From B10-G9 sp963712165 (lineage in GTDB: Bacteria; Chloroflexota; Anaerolineae; Anaerolineales; UBA11858): a stretch of DNA of 64,000 nucleotides. The stretch spans positions 248,001-312,000 of the forward strand of contig CAVQGY010000005.1 of assembly GCA_963712165.1 (NCBI GenBank), read 5' to 3'. Shown here piece by piece: positions 34,283-44,298 of the stretch. Each line of letters starts with the position of its first letter. The first letter of the stretch is position 1. The notes beneath the pieces are model-generated. The model did no database searches. It saw nothing but the letters and a program-made list of their open reading frames with translations, and was not told where the DNA came from. The position numbers and the translations under genes are program-made.

Positions 34283-36712
34283 TTATGGTTTAGTGGGCTT
34301 TGAGCGGATTAACATAGGGGCAGAATCCCACAAGAAGAAACGTGGAATTCTGTAAGGGTAAACTTTGATCAATAACCAGAGGTACCACAAACGGGACCGC
34401 AGATCCCTGAACAGGATCGCTGTGCCCTTGCGGTCCAGCCCGGCACCCTGATCAGGGCTGTACAGGGCAAGATAATAGATCCGGGTGATCTCTCGAATGA
34501 TATGTGGGCCGTATAGAAGCCATTCCGCTTGTTTACTACCTCTTCCATAACCATTCAATCGATGGATCAGATTATTGCTGAACTCACGGGGTGTATCACC
34601 AGGCTTGGTTTCAAGACCCAGCCAGCGTGCGTAACGGTAGATCCTCCGGAAAACTTTTTGGAGCTGTTTTTGGGGCGTCAACCGCTGGAGCAGGAGATAA
34701 TCTCCCAGGAGAACCAGGTAGGTAATCAGGGGGATTCCGAACAGGAAGCCCAGACCGACCACCCACCAGCTCACAGGAAACGGTTCCCTCTGTGGGACAA
34801 GCGGGTCGAAGGAGACCGCATATTCCTCGGAGAATTTAGGAATTGGCCCTTCCGGCCTATCGATCTCTGACCTGCCGCCAGTTGGCTCAAATATGATCCA
34901 ACCGTATTCCGGGAAATAGATCTCCGGCCAGGCATGTGCCAGGTCTGCAGTTACCAGGTAGGCGTCCAGGTTTGCATCATAATAACCCCCGATATAACCA
35001 GTCACCAGCCGGGCAGGCAATCCAGCTGCCCGGGCTAAAACCACCATTGCGGTCGCATAATAATCACAATAACCTCGTTGAGCGCTGAACAGGAAATAAT
35101 CTACAATATCCCGTTCCATGGGAGGTTGAGGGAGATCCAGAGTGTAGGGGAATCTGCGCAGGAAACTCTCAATGGCAATCGCCCGATCGTAGGGATTGGC
35201 TTCTGTAGCGGTGATGTCCCTGGCCAGGCCGATCACTCGGTCGGGAACGGAAGGTGGTAATCCCAGGTAGCGGTTTTGGATCCACTGGGGGTAATCCTGC
35301 CCGGCATCCTGCAGTTCTTCTATGCTTGCCCGGGGTTGGAGGGAATCCACCAGGTAGGAATCCGCCTCGAGGGAACCCCCAAAAATATCAAAAGTATATT
35401 GATTGGTATTCTGGATCCGCCAGGCGATCTCAAAATCTTGATCTGTACTGAGCGGGATCCCGGCGCTAAATAACAGACCATTCAGGTCCTCCACAAAATC
35501 AACTTTTTGGCGGATGATCTGGTAGGTATCAAGCCAGCTGGAGAGGGTTTTTTCTCCCGGTTTGTATTCCCGATCAACGCTGTCCCGGGAGAACCAACCC
35601 CGGCTCACATATTGATCATAGGTCAGGCTGCGCCAGTAATAGACCTGTTCGGAAGGATCGAGTTCATCCTGGTCGGGATCGCTGCTCTCCTGAACCTGGA
35701 TGATCATCACCAATTCGGTGCCAAGTTCTTCTCCAGATCCGATCAGGTGTCGGTTAGGCAACCCGCCGCTTTGGCGGCTGTTCAAAACGCTTACTGCGCC
35801 TTCTCTTCCAACAGGTTCCAGTCCCAAAGAGCGCACCAGATCATCCTCATCGACATTGCCGGATGTGACTCTGTCGATGAAGTCTACAATCCTGCGGATG
35901 GTAATCGAAGGACTGATAGCAGCGAAAAGCATCAAGACCACGGCCAAGGCCACAGAGAAGAATACCATCCGTTCCCGGATGATCCCGGCATATTTTATAT
36001 CCTCTGATTTCCAGCGGTATTCATGGGCATCATACCTGCTCATCACAACCAGTCCGATCATGATACCTAACATGGGTACCAGATTGTAGACTGAGGTTCC
36101 GGTATAAACCAGGCTCAGGCTGGTCAGCACCAGGGTGGGTATAATTCCCCACAAGGGCTTTTTGTGGCGTATGGTGATCCACATTGCCCAAACAGCGATC
36201 AGCCAAATGAAGATGCCCCAAATGAAGGCTGTGGCGACCGGATCATAGATCGGTTTCCCTCTAAGCAGGCTAAGGATCCAAACCCCCAAACGGGAACCCA
36301 GAGTTAGAATCCGGGATCCGAGCTCAGCAACTCCAATCGGAATATCATTGGAACGAGGAATTTCTCCACCTCTGACTAAACTCAAGATGGTCTGGGATCC
36401 AAGATCCCACATATTCCGGAATAATGAATAGATCAGTCCACCTAATCTGCCAACTCGGATCATCAGGATCGTTGTGCCACTCAGGAAGGCGATCACCCCG
36501 GTTTTCCATTCCTCAATTTCCTTGATTGCCAGGACCCATGCCATTACTAGTCCGCTGGTGATCATCAGGGTCAACAGGCTTGTTTCTACTCCCTGGATGG
36601 AATCCCGCAGTACATTGACCAGCAGGATGAATAGAAAATAGATCAGGATGATATTCCTGAGGATCGGCTTGGACAAGTTCTTTTCTGCAAAAGCGCGCAG
36701 GGACCCTAACAT
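34283..36712 (-). CDS. transglutaminase-like membrane protein, TgpA type
   Basis: 809 residues from the ATG that overlaps the DUF58 stop (TGATG); an ATG five codons earlier is also in frame. Several N-terminal membrane helices and an outer region precede the transglutaminase core: Cys in SAQRGYCDYYATAMVVLARAAGLP, His in DLAHAWPEIYFPEYGW and an acidic residue in IFEPTGG, where many relatives have Asp. A further helix near 650 and a cytoplasmic DUF4129-like tail follow. Such proteins work with MoxR and DUF58 partners at the cell surface, but the substrate is unknown. Confidence 0.88.
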   Translation of the reverse strand: MLGSLRAFAEKNLSKPILRNIILIYFLFILLVNVLRDSIQGVETSLLTLMITSGLVMAWVLAIKEIEEWKTGVIAFLSGTTILMIRVGRLGGLIYSLFRNMWDLGSQTILSLVRGGEIPRSNDIPIGVAELGSRILTLGSRLGVWILSLLRGKPIYDPVATAFIWGIFIWLIAVWAMWITIRHKKPLWGIIPTLVLTSLSLVYTGTSVYNLVPMLGIMIGLVVMSRYDAHEYRWKSEDIKYAGIIRERMVFFSVALAVVLMLFAAISPSITIRRIVDFIDRVTSGNVDEDDLVRSLGLEPVGREGAVSVLNSRQSGGLPNRHLIGSGEELGTELVMIIQVQESSDPDQDELDPSEQVYYWRSLTYDQYVSRGWFSRDSVDREYKPGEKTLSSWLDTYQIIRQKVDFVEDLNGLLFSAGIPLSTDQDFEIAWRIQNTNQYTFDIFGGSLEADSYLVDSLQPRASIEELQDAGQDYPQWIQNRYLGLPPSVPDRVIGLARDITATEANPYDRAIAIESFLRRFPYTLDLPQPPMERDIVDYFLFSAQRGYCDYYATAMVVLARAAGLPARLVTGYIGGYYDANLDAYLVTADLAHAWPEIYFPEYGWIIFEPTGGRSEIDRPEGPIPKFSEEYAVSFDPLVPQREPFPVSWWVVGLGFLFGIPLITYLVLLGDYLLLQRLTPQKQLQKVFRRIYRYARWLGLETKPGDTPREFSNNLIHRLNGYGRGSKQAEWLLYGPHIIREITRIYYLALYSPDQGAGLDRKGTAILFRDLRSRLWYLWLLIKVYPYRIPRFFLWDSAPMLIRSKPTKP

Positions 36713-38013
36713 CAGAGAGCTCTCCATTCACGAGACTGACGGTCAAGAGTTTTCACGTATTTTCTCATTTCACTGCCTGGTTGGTATTCCTGTCCCAGGG
36801 GCTCAAATTGAGCCAGATCTTGAAGCGAGTCGCTGAAGTTGTAGTGTTTGATATTCATATTCAATAGACGACTCTGGATGGCTTTGGGGTTTTGTGATCC
36901 ACCAAAAGCGGATGGATTCAGAAGCAAAACTGTGGGCACTATACCTTTTCTGACCAGTAACCCCAGCTCGTTGGCCCATTCAGGGTTCATATTGGGGGTG
37001 ACCACAATCAAGCTGGTGCGTTGATCCAATGTTACCCGGAGGTGCCTCAACATCTCCGGCAGGGGGGTACCGGTCGGCCGAACAAGGGCCAGGGAGCGCA
37101 GGATCCTCCAGAGATGGGCATCGCCCATAGCAGGGCTGTGCCAGATCAACTCATCACCATGGGTGATGAATCCCACTAATTTGCCCTGCTGCAGTCCTTC
37201 ATGGACCAGCGAAGCGGCTAGGATAACACTATATTCTTCTGTTGAATCCTGACCTTCACCTGTTTGGACTCCCGGGTCCATATCCAGCAGCACCCACCAG
37301 TTACTGGCCGGGGAGAAATCGAATACACGCACGTAGGGTTTTCCCAAACGGGCTGTGGTCGGCCAATGCAGCCACCGTAAACTGTCACCGGGCGCATATT
37401 CTCGAACACCCCCAGCGACAATGGTCCTTTCCAGGCCGGAATGGGTCGATTTCCCTTCACCTGTCCTTCCACCCGGGGCTATTTCGATCTGAGGCAGAGG
37501 TATTACCTGGGGAACGACCATCATATTGACCGTTTCAGAATAATCGATCCTGACAGTGAATATCCCCAGCGGATCATGGGTCTCTAGACTGGTTGGGCCC
37601 AGAGTATATATGCCCCGCCGTTCGCAAACTCCGTAAGTATGCCAATGTGTATACCATTGGCTGCGGACATTCATGACCGCGCTTGCTGTGTATCCCGGCA
37701 TAAAAGAGTGATCTATGATCTTGACCCAGAGGGCTGGCAGCCAGCTGTCATTTTCAATCCCGATCCGCTCTTGAAGGCGATCACCCACCTGCATCCAGCC
37801 AAAACGCATCTCCCTTTCCAGGGAGAGTTTAATCTTCAGGCTCCAGGCCCAATAGAGTGAGAACAGGGTCAGTCCGATAAATGAAGAGGAGAGGATTGCC
37901 CAACTTTTAAAGGGAAAGAATAATTGAACCAGGGCCATGATCAGCCCGAAGACAGGGATCAAGTAGGAATTGACTCGCAGCGATCGCAGGGGTGGATTAG
38001 GGGAGGGCATTGA
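36712..38013 (-). CDS. DUF58 domain protein
   Basis: 433 residues from the ATG at 38013; the frame extends 28 codons further upstream but that lead looks non-coding. Two N-terminal membrane helices are followed by an outer beta region and the DUF58 core: GVREYAPGDSLRWLHWPTTARLGKPYVRVFD, then a VWA-like ASNWWVLLDMDPG. First gene of the DUF58-TgpA-MoxR operon. Members of this family are MoxR partners; their biochemical role is not established. Confidence 0.88.
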   Translation of the reverse strand, partial: SMPSPNPPLRSLRVNSYLIPVFGLIMALVQLFFPFKSWAILSSSFIGLTLFSLYWAWSLKIKLSLEREMRFGWMQVGDRLQERIGIENDSWLPALWVKIIDHSFMPGYTASAVMNVRSQWYTHWHTYGVCERRGIYTLGPTSLETHDPLGIFTVRIDYSETVNMMVVPQVIPLPQIEIAPGGRTGEGKSTHSGLERTIVAGGVREYAPGDSLRWLHWPTTARLGKPYVRVFDFSPASNWWVLLDMDPGVQTGEGQDSTEEYSVILAASLVHEGLQQGKLVGFITHGDELIWHSPAMGDAHLWRILRSLALVRPTGTPLPEMLRHLRVTLDQRTSLIVVTPNMNPEWANELGLLVRKGIVPTVLLLNPSAFGGSQNPKAIQSRLLNMNIKHYNFSDSLQDLAQFEPLGQEYQPGSEMRKYVKTLDRQSREWRAL

Positions 38014-38241
38014 CTTATTATAACAAAAATTGCCATCCGAAAATCCACGCCGGGGATTTTTCAGAGAATGAATATTTTTTTGACCGGAATATAACAAATC
38101 TCCCCCGGATGATGAATGGAAAGACTGGTTCTTTTTTTACTTACCTGGTCCGGGATGAGCTGCTGGTACCCTAATAAAACTGCAAGGTAAAATGCCTCGG
38201 CCAGGGGTATTTCTGTTCAACAGGCATGATATGATATCTGC

Positions 38242-39357
38242 ATGAGTGATAAGTTCCGGGTATTGATCGTTGATGATCACCAGGAAATTCGCACGGTTTT
38301 GCGTGCTGCCCTGGAAACCCTTGATATAGATCTCGATCTGCTTGATGTGCCCTCGGGAGAGGAAGCCATTGTTGAGGTGGTAGGCACAGGGATTGATCTG
38401 TTAATCGCGGATGTGGGTCTGCCGGGATTATCTGGATTGGATCTGTACCGAAAATTGAAAGCTACCTACCCGGATATGCAGGTGATCATCATCACTGGCA
38501 TTGAGGACGAACAGGTCCATCAGGAAATCACTGATCTCAACCCGGAAGCCTATTTCTTTAAACCTCTCAAAATGCCTGAATTCCTGAACGCTGTCAGGTT
38601 GACGATGGGATTGGATCCGGTTGAAGAGGATGCAGAGAATTTTATCAAGCTGACCAAAAAGTTCCTTCATAAGGATATCACCGATCGGATTGCGGACTTG
38701 CGGGGCGAATTAGGCGCTATTTCTATCCTGGTTCTAGAGATCGAAGGCGTTATTGCTGCAGAAACAGGTATATTGCCCGATAATATCTATGAATCCCATG
38801 TTATTCCCACCCTGCTGAAAGCGGCCGCTGCTACCAATAGGATTTCCCATTACCTGGAAAAGGATAAACCAGAAAGCACCTGGATCTTTTCGGGTGAGAA
38901 ATATGACCTGTTTTGGTCCAGCATCAACAGCGATTATGGAATGGTGATCATTACCAATCCCGTCGAGCAGAATAACGATCTTACCTGGGTATTGACCACT
39001 GTCAAGCTGGCAGTTGAGGAAGTAGGTGCGATCATATCCAATTTGGGAGAAAAGGGTGGAAAACAAGCCTCCCAGAAGGAAGAACCGGCTACACCCCCAG
39101 CCAAGAAGAAAGCATCCTCTGGACCTGCCAAGGCAGATCTTCCCAAAGGAGGATCCCAGGGCAATAATGGATCGGCGAAGAATACCAAAAAGGATGCCCC
39201 ATCACCTGAGGAAGTGGATGAAAATGAAGTCCATAAATTCTGGAAAGCTGCCACGCTGGAGGAGGAAATCAGCCGGATCGATAGCCCTGATTCCTTGTCA
39301 TTTGAGCAGGCCCAGAAGCTTGGCTTTATTCCTTCTGGTGACAATCTGGACGAATAA
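38242..39357 (+). CDS. response regulator with receiver domain and unrecognised C-terminus
   Basis: 371 residues. A REC domain occupies 1-120: acidic pocket VDDHQE, phosphorylated Asp in LIADVGLPG and the conserved Lys in FFKPLK. Residues 150-260 form a second domain with GELGAISILVLEIEGVIAAETG and MVIITNPVEQNNDL, reminiscent of a roadblock- or GAF-like fold, not a DNA-binding domain. A Lys/Pro/Ser-rich linker (270-320) and a short acidic end follow. No histidine kinase is adjacent. Output is probably by protein contact, by inference. Confidence 0.78.
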   Translation: MSDKFRVLIVDDHQEIRTVLRAALETLDIDLDLLDVPSGEEAIVEVVGTGIDLLIADVGLPGLSGLDLYRKLKATYPDMQVIIITGIEDEQVHQEITDLNPEAYFFKPLKMPEFLNAVRLTMGLDPVEEDAENFIKLTKKFLHKDITDRIADLRGELGAISILVLEIEGVIAAETGILPDNIYESHVIPTLLKAAAATNRISHYLEKDKPESTWIFSGEKYDLFWSSINSDYGMVIITNPVEQNNDLTWVLTTVKLAVEEVGAIISNLGEKGGKQASQKEEPATPPAKKKASSGPAKADLPKGGSQGNNGSAKNTKKDAPSPEEVDENEVHKFWKAATLEEEISRIDSPDSLSFEQAQKLGFIPSGDNLDE

Positions 39358-39432
39358 ACCCTCAATTCTGAGGTGAAATCCCATTTCCATTGCCACAAAA
39401 ATTTTCCTATGATACAATGCCTTGGCTGACAT

Positions 39433-39503
39433 TGGGGAGTGGTGCAATGGTAGCACAGAGGCCTTTGGAGCCTTTGATCTTGGTTCGAGTCCAGGCTCCC
39501 CAG
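39433..39503 (+). tRNA. trnQ: tRNA-Gln (anticodon TTG)
   Basis: Folds as a 71-base cloverleaf. Acceptor TGGGGAG pairs with CTCCCCA; D arm holds AATGGTAGC; the anticodon loop CTTTGGA has TTG (reads CAA, Gln); the T arm is CTTGG-TTCGAGT-CCAGG; discriminator G. The 3' CCA is not encoded. It lies between the response regulator and glmU. Confidence 0.93.
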
Positions 39504-39665
39504 CTGATCCTTTTGGGAAAAAAGAGAACCGGAATTGATACTCCATTTCCAGAGCATGAATGAATCTCACCACAATAGCGAGCCTGGACTGTTATAGCTG
39601 TCCTGCTCGCTGATCTATTTAATCTGGAAGAAGAACAAACCAATAATGAAGTATAGGGAAGGCTT

Positions 39666-41012
39666 ATGAAAACCGAAGTGATCATCCTGGCAGCGGGGAA
39701 GGGGACTCGAATGGTCTCCAATTTGCCCAAACCACTCCATCCCTTGTTGGGGAAACCCATCATTGAATATGTATTATCAGCTGTCGGTCCATTGACCGGG
39801 GGACTGCCTGTGCTTGTTGTTGGCCACGAAGGAGAACGGATCCAACATTTATTGGCTGGAAAGGCTCGATTTGTGGTTCAGGGGGAGCTGCTGGGAACCG
39901 GACATGCGGTTGAGCAGGCAGAATCGACCCTTAAAAATAGTTCAGGCCTTGTGCTGGTTGTTCCCGGTGATATGCCCCTGGTCAGACCTCAGACACTTGA
40001 AAATCTGGTCAATACCCAGAAAAAGCATTCTGGCCCAATGACCCTTCTGACCGTAGTTGATAATGACCCCCGGGGATTTGGCAGGATTGCCAGAGATAGT
40101 TCAGGGAATATCCAGGCCATTATTGAAGAGGCAGATGCTACACCAGAACAGCTTAAGATCACCGAGCTTAATGCGGGGATGTACTGCTTTCAATCAGAAT
40201 GGCTTTGGGAAAACCTCGGGAAACTGGAAATATCTTCCAAAGGAGAATATTACCTGACAGATCTGGTCGGTCTTGCGGTGGGGGAAAGCCAGGCTGTTGC
40301 TTCGGTCCTGGTGGAAGATTCCTGGGAATTACTTGGCATTAATAACCGGGTGCATCTGGCTGAAGCCAGCAGGATCCTCAGGGAGCAGATCAACCAGGGC
40401 TGGATGCTATCTGGTGTGAACATCGTTGATCCACAGAGCACTTATATCGACCCGGATGTACAAATCGGGCTGGATACGATGATCCTTCCCAATACCTATC
40501 TCCAGGGAGATACAGTCATAGGGAAAGACTGTGCGATTGGCCCAGGAACCAAGGTTTACAACAGTCGAATAGGTGATAGTTGTGAAATCGAGTTCTCAGT
40601 TGTGGAAGAGTCTCGCATTGAAGATCGTGTGGATATTGGCCCTTTCAGCCATCTTCGCCGGGGTTCACACCTGGCTGCTGGAGTCCATGTTGGCAATTTT
40701 GGGGAGATCAAGGAATCCTATCTGGGAGAAGGGTCAAAAATGGGCCATTTCTCCTACGTGGGTGACGCCCAGATCGGAAAGGATGTCAATATCGGGGCGG
40801 GGACCATTACCTGCAACTACGACGGGGAAAAGAAGCACAAGACAATCATCCAGGACGGTGTTTTCATAGGAAGCGACACCATGCTGGTTGCCCCGGTGGA
40901 AATAGGAGAAAATGCAACCACTGGTGCAGGCTCTGTGGTAACCAAGGATGTCCCTCCTGATGGAGTGGTTGTTGGTATTCCTGCTCGACAGATCCGGAAG
41001 AAGGATCAATAA
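39666..41012 (+). CDS. glmU: bifunctional GlmU: N-acetylglucosamine-1-phosphate uridyltransferase / glucosamine-1-phosphate acetyltransferase
   Basis: 448 residues, typical of GlmU. The uridyltransferase half begins ILAAGKGTRMVSNLPKPLHPL, with GTGHAVEQAE and VVPGDMPLV; from about residue 250 a left-handed beta-helix carries the acetyltransferase with SRIEDRVDIGPFSHLRRGS, VGNFGEIKES, GTITCNYDGEKKHKT and GAGSVVTKDVPP. It makes UDP-GlcNAc for peptidoglycan and surface polymers in the cytoplasm. AGGGAAGG precedes the ATG. Confidence 0.95.
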   Translation: MKTEVIILAAGKGTRMVSNLPKPLHPLLGKPIIEYVLSAVGPLTGGLPVLVVGHEGERIQHLLAGKARFVVQGELLGTGHAVEQAESTLKNSSGLVLVVPGDMPLVRPQTLENLVNTQKKHSGPMTLLTVVDNDPRGFGRIARDSSGNIQAIIEEADATPEQLKITELNAGMYCFQSEWLWENLGKLEISSKGEYYLTDLVGLAVGESQAVASVLVEDSWELLGINNRVHLAEASRILREQINQGWMLSGVNIVDPQSTYIDPDVQIGLDTMILPNTYLQGDTVIGKDCAIGPGTKVYNSRIGDSCEIEFSVVEESRIEDRVDIGPFSHLRRGSHLAAGVHVGNFGEIKESYLGEGSKMGHFSYVGDAQIGKDVNIGAGTITCNYDGEKKHKTIIQDGVFIGSDTMLVAPVEIGENATTGAGSVVTKDVPPDGVVVGIPARQIRKKDQ

Positions 41013-41144
41013 TCCGATCCTGATTGGATCATCTGAAATAATCAGGTCGTAGTACAATGTACAACCCTGTTATGACACTCTAACGGAGGGATTCCCAAAA
41101 CCCTTTGTTTTGAACCCCCCGCAGCGATTGAGGAGAAAGTCCAA

Positions 41145-41552
41145 ATGACTCTTACAGATGAGAAACGCCAAATATTGATCGGGAAAGCCCTTGAGGTCCG
41201 CCTGAATGCATATGCGCCCTACTCAGGTTACCAGGTAGGAGCTGCCCTCTTATCAAAAAGTGGAAGGATCTACCTCGGTGTGAATGTCGAAAATGCGGCT
41301 TACCCTGATTCTATCTGTGCAGAAAGGGCAGCCATTTTTAGTGCAGTTAGTGCTGGAGAACGGGAATTTGATGCTATCGCTGTGGCGACTCGGAATGGCG
41401 GTACTCCCTGCGGGTCCTGCCGGCAGGTGATGTCCGAGTTTGGACTCGATATTGAAGTGCTGCTAGTGGATGAATCGGGCAGCCTGATCCGACAAGACAC
41501 GGTTAGGGACCTGCTGCCAGGTGCTTTTCTTCCCCGGGATTTGGAGGAGTGA
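41145..41552 (+). CDS. cdd: cytidine deaminase
   Basis: 135 residues, the tetrameric short type. The zinc site is CAERAA (Cys ligand and catalytic Glu) with PCGSCRQ (two Cys ligands), and NVENAAYPDSIC is the usual lead. It deaminates cytidine and deoxycytidine to uridine in pyrimidine salvage. GAGGAGAAAG lies upstream of the ATG. It ends convergently with the DUF389 gene, five bases apart. Confidence 0.95.
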   Translation: MTLTDEKRQILIGKALEVRLNAYAPYSGYQVGAALLSKSGRIYLGVNVENAAYPDSICAERAAIFSAVSAGEREFDAIAVATRNGGTPCGSCRQVMSEFGLDIEVLLVDESGSLIRQDTVRDLLPGAFLPRDLEE

Positions 41553-41557
41553 AACAA

Positions 41558-42772
41558 TCACCAGTCTGGCTGGGGCGTGGCAACTAGCAGTAGTTTTGCT
41601 ACAACCCAGCCATCTTGATAATCTCCATCATCATTGACAAAACGAATATTCAGCCAGTTGTAGTTACTTTCCTCATCATAGGTTGGTGAGGGATCAAGTA
41701 TTTCTACAACAGTTCCGTTGATCAAGGATTGGATCACGTTATCCGGGTCAAATCTGGGTTCGGTGCGAATATAGGCGCCATATCCTCCGGTTACAGCAAT
41801 TTCCGCGTAGATGGGCGGTGGCTTCGGTGTTATGGTCCTGGTTGGCGTTGGTGAAGGGGTATTCGTGGCTGTTGGTACTGTCGCGGTCAGGGTTGGAGTG
41901 GGGGGAATGGGCGTTTGAGTAGGGGTAGGGCTGGGTGTTGAAGTCTGCGTAGAAGTTGGGAAGGGTGTTGGCAAGGCGATATTTCCGGTGATAATTGCAC
42001 CGGCGCCGCTTAACCCGATCAGAGCAACGATACTCAGAATGATAACCAGGCTTCCCAAAGTGTAACCGATGAATTTAAGAGGCTTAATTCCCAGGATCAG
42101 GAAAACCAGCGTACCGCTGATGGCCAGGACGGCCAGGTGAGTGGCAAAAAGGACCAGGCTATCTGGCCAGAGATGAGGCTGACCGCTGCCAAATCCAAAC
42201 CCTGCCAACGCGAGGGGAACGTACAATTCATAGGCAATGGCCAGGCTGGGAAGAACAGGTATGTAACCTTCTTTTTTGAAGGTTATGATCGAGAAGACAG
42301 TTCCGAAGAGCAAAAGGAGAAAATGGGTCCAGGAAACTCGGGCATTGTAGATCAAGAATTCCAACTGAGGTGTTTTAAAGACAAAAGTGGTGTATCCACC
42401 TAAAATGCCTACTAAAAACACAAAACCACCAGCTACCAGGGATCCGGCCAGACGCTGGCTGAAGAATTTCAAGGATCCGGTGGCTGCTCCTAAGGCAATC
42501 CCAATAAAGGGAGCCATCACAGGTGCAGTTAAAACTCCCAGGAGCAGCAGAACCGGTGAATCCACCAGGATACTGACGGTGATGATCGCAGCAGATAGAA
42601 GTGAAAAGAGGAAGAAATCGAATGTAGGTATGGTCTGATACGCCAATTTTTCGATATCATTCGCGATCTCAACCAGATCTTCAGGAATCAAGCCTCTCCG
42701 GGCTCGCCTCCTCCGGGATGGTGTTAATTTTTCTGGATCGTCGGGGAACTGGTCAGTTGTGGGTATGGACAT
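41558..42772 (-). CDS. DUF389 membrane protein with C-terminal SH3-like domain
   Basis: 404 residues. The first 240 hold six or so membrane helices with the DUF389 signature LLGVLTAPVMAPFIGIALGAATGSLKFF. A Thr/Pro linker of repeated TPTP units covers about 270-320. The last 80 residues resemble a bacterial SH3 domain (GAYIRTEPRFDPDNVIQSLINGT, WLNIRFVNDDGDYQDGWV), probably outside and wall-binding. DUF389 proteins have no proven function. The SH3 addition suggests an envelope role. Confidence 0.82.
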   Translation of the reverse strand: MSIPTTDQFPDDPEKLTPSRRRRARRGLIPEDLVEIANDIEKLAYQTIPTFDFFLFSLLSAAIITVSILVDSPVLLLLGVLTAPVMAPFIGIALGAATGSLKFFSQRLAGSLVAGGFVFLVGILGGYTTFVFKTPQLEFLIYNARVSWTHFLLLLFGTVFSIITFKKEGYIPVLPSLAIAYELYVPLALAGFGFGSGQPHLWPDSLVLFATHLAVLAISGTLVFLILGIKPLKFIGYTLGSLVIILSIVALIGLSGAGAIITGNIALPTPFPTSTQTSTPSPTPTQTPIPPTPTLTATVPTATNTPSPTPTRTITPKPPPIYAEIAVTGGYGAYIRTEPRFDPDNVIQSLINGTVVEILDPSPTYDEESNYNWLNIRFVNDDGDYQDGWVVAKLLLVATPQPDW

Positions 42773-42995
42773 AGGGATTTCCTGTCAGTTCAATCCTGGG
42801 CTTTGCTTCCATAGAAAAAACCACTTGCCGTTAACCACCTGCGTTCTCTTGACATCAGAACCAGGTTTTCCGGGTTGTTTTCTACGGTTTCCAGATATCT
42901 GTGCTGATCAATATAAAGATTATACTAGAAAGAATCCAAGCCTCGAAAACATAGTAAAATAGACCCTATTGAATGCAACTGAGGAGTTTTAATTG

Positions 42996-44027
42996 ATGAA
43001 GGGTAAATCATCTTACTGGTTTCTATTGGTCCTGATCATCCTGGCAGGCTGCAGTGCGGGGTCAGAAACCCCACCTGATGTTATCACTACTCCAACGGCC
43101 AGCCCTACGTCTTCGCCGACTTTTACTCCCACACCACTGGCTCCAGTGGGTGTCTTTTTGACCCCTGAGGGATCCAACCCGGAATATGTGGAAGAGTTGG
43201 GACCAATCATTGGCGGGTATATCAAGGGAGAAGGACTGCGTTACCAGGTCCTGCCCAATCTTTCCGCCAGCGATTTCCAGGCGGAGGAGTTTGCCATAGT
43301 CGTTGTGATTCCGCCCTTTCCGGAATTGGAAGCCCTTGTGGAATCCGCCCCGGAAACAAAATTCCTGGCGATAGGATTTGATGGACTTGATATCAGGGAT
43401 AATCTCAGCCTCTTGGGATCCGGCGGCACAGATTATGATATCCAGGGATTTATTGCAGGATATATTGCAGCTATGATCACCCCGGATTGGCGCGTTGGAG
43501 CCCTTAGTGTACAAGAGAACCTGAAAGCCCAGGCAGCCAGAGATGGTTTCCGCATAGGGGTTAGGTATTTCTGTGGGTGGTGCAATCCCAAATATGCGCC
43601 AGTAGGAGATGCCTACCTGTACCCCAAATTTATCGATTTGCCAGTAGATGCCTCAGATGTAGAGATCTCCTATTATGTCGATACCCTGGTAGATAGAGCT
43701 GTAAATACCTACTATATTGTTCCCGGTGTGGGAACTCCCCAGATATACCGTCAATTAATCGGTTACCAGAAGAATATTATCGGCTCAGGGATGGATTTTC
43801 GCGAAGAGTACCGGGAGTATTGGGTTGCTTCTATGGAATATGATCTGGTTGCATCCCTAGATGAATTCTGGCCGCGTTTTCTCGAATCTGAGACAGGCCT
43901 GGAAGAGTTACCACCCTTATTGATCACAGATGTGAATCCTGATCTGCTGACCGAAGGGAAACTCAACCTGGTGATGAAAATCCTGGAAGAACTTCAGGCG
44001 GGATTCATTAAGACCAGTTATGACTGA
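42996..44027 (+). CDS. BMP family ABC transporter substrate-binding lipoprotein
   Basis: 343 residues from the ATG at 42996 (a TTG one codon earlier is closer to GAGGAG and also possible). The lipobox LAGC is followed by a TPTASPTSSPT linker. The body has the two-lobed binding-protein pattern of the BMP/Med/PnrA family: FLAIGFDGL, GGTDYDIQGFIAGYIAAMITPDWRVG, GVGTPQIYRQL and GSGMDFREEY. In the family such proteins bind nucleosides or similar ligands. Neither permease nor ATPase is next to it. Confidence 0.75.
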   Translation: MKGKSSYWFLLVLIILAGCSAGSETPPDVITTPTASPTSSPTFTPTPLAPVGVFLTPEGSNPEYVEELGPIIGGYIKGEGLRYQVLPNLSASDFQAEEFAIVVVIPPFPELEALVESAPETKFLAIGFDGLDIRDNLSLLGSGGTDYDIQGFIAGYIAAMITPDWRVGALSVQENLKAQAARDGFRIGVRYFCGWCNPKYAPVGDAYLYPKFIDLPVDASDVEISYYVDTLVDRAVNTYYIVPGVGTPQIYRQLIGYQKNIIGSGMDFREEYREYWVASMEYDLVASLDEFWPRFLESETGLEELPPLLITDVNPDLLTEGKLNLVMKILEELQAGFIKTSYD

Positions 44028-44033
44028 GCCTGG

Positions 44034-44288
44034 TTAAAGTTTTTCTTTTGCCAGGTCATCCAACCCCAGACTCTTTAATACGATATATAACGATCTTTCC
44101 CGGGAGGAGGAAAAAACCTTCCTGACCCGGTCAAGCGCAGCATTCTTTTCTGCCCGATCCTTCACAAGAATCCCCGCTTTTTTCATTTTCTCGAGATGAT
44201 CAGCAGCATCAGATACATCGTCCCCTGCTTTATCCAGGGCTTCCAGGGTGTATAACTCCAGGTATTTCAGAAATAGTTCGTGATCCAT
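44034..44288 (-). CDS. small hypothetical protein
   Basis: 84 residues, soluble, mostly helical and charged (EALDKAGDDVSDAADHLEKMKKAGI, EKNAALDRVRKVF). GAGAAGAAA precedes the ATG. It lies ten bases before murJ on the same strand and reads in reverse against the BMP gene with six bases between. I do not recognise it. Because murJ is on the same strand and upstream, the two are probably co-transcribed. Confidence 0.55.
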   Translation of the reverse strand: MDHELFLKYLELYTLEALDKAGDDVSDAADHLEKMKKAGILVKDRAEKNAALDRVRKVFSSSRERSLYIVLKSLGLDDLAKEKL

Positions 44289-44298
44289 TTTCTTCTCG

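Noticed and set aside
38934..39557. 207-codon frame antisense to the response regulator and across the tRNA
   Set aside because: Overlaps a tRNA and a real gene; no supporting motif.
41013..41144. Possible riboswitch before the cytidine deaminase gene
   Set aside because: Only a small GTAC palindrome was seen; no known aptamer pattern.
41850..41960. Repetitive stretch in the DUF389 gene
   Set aside because: It is coding sequence for a Thr/Pro linker, not a separate repeat element.
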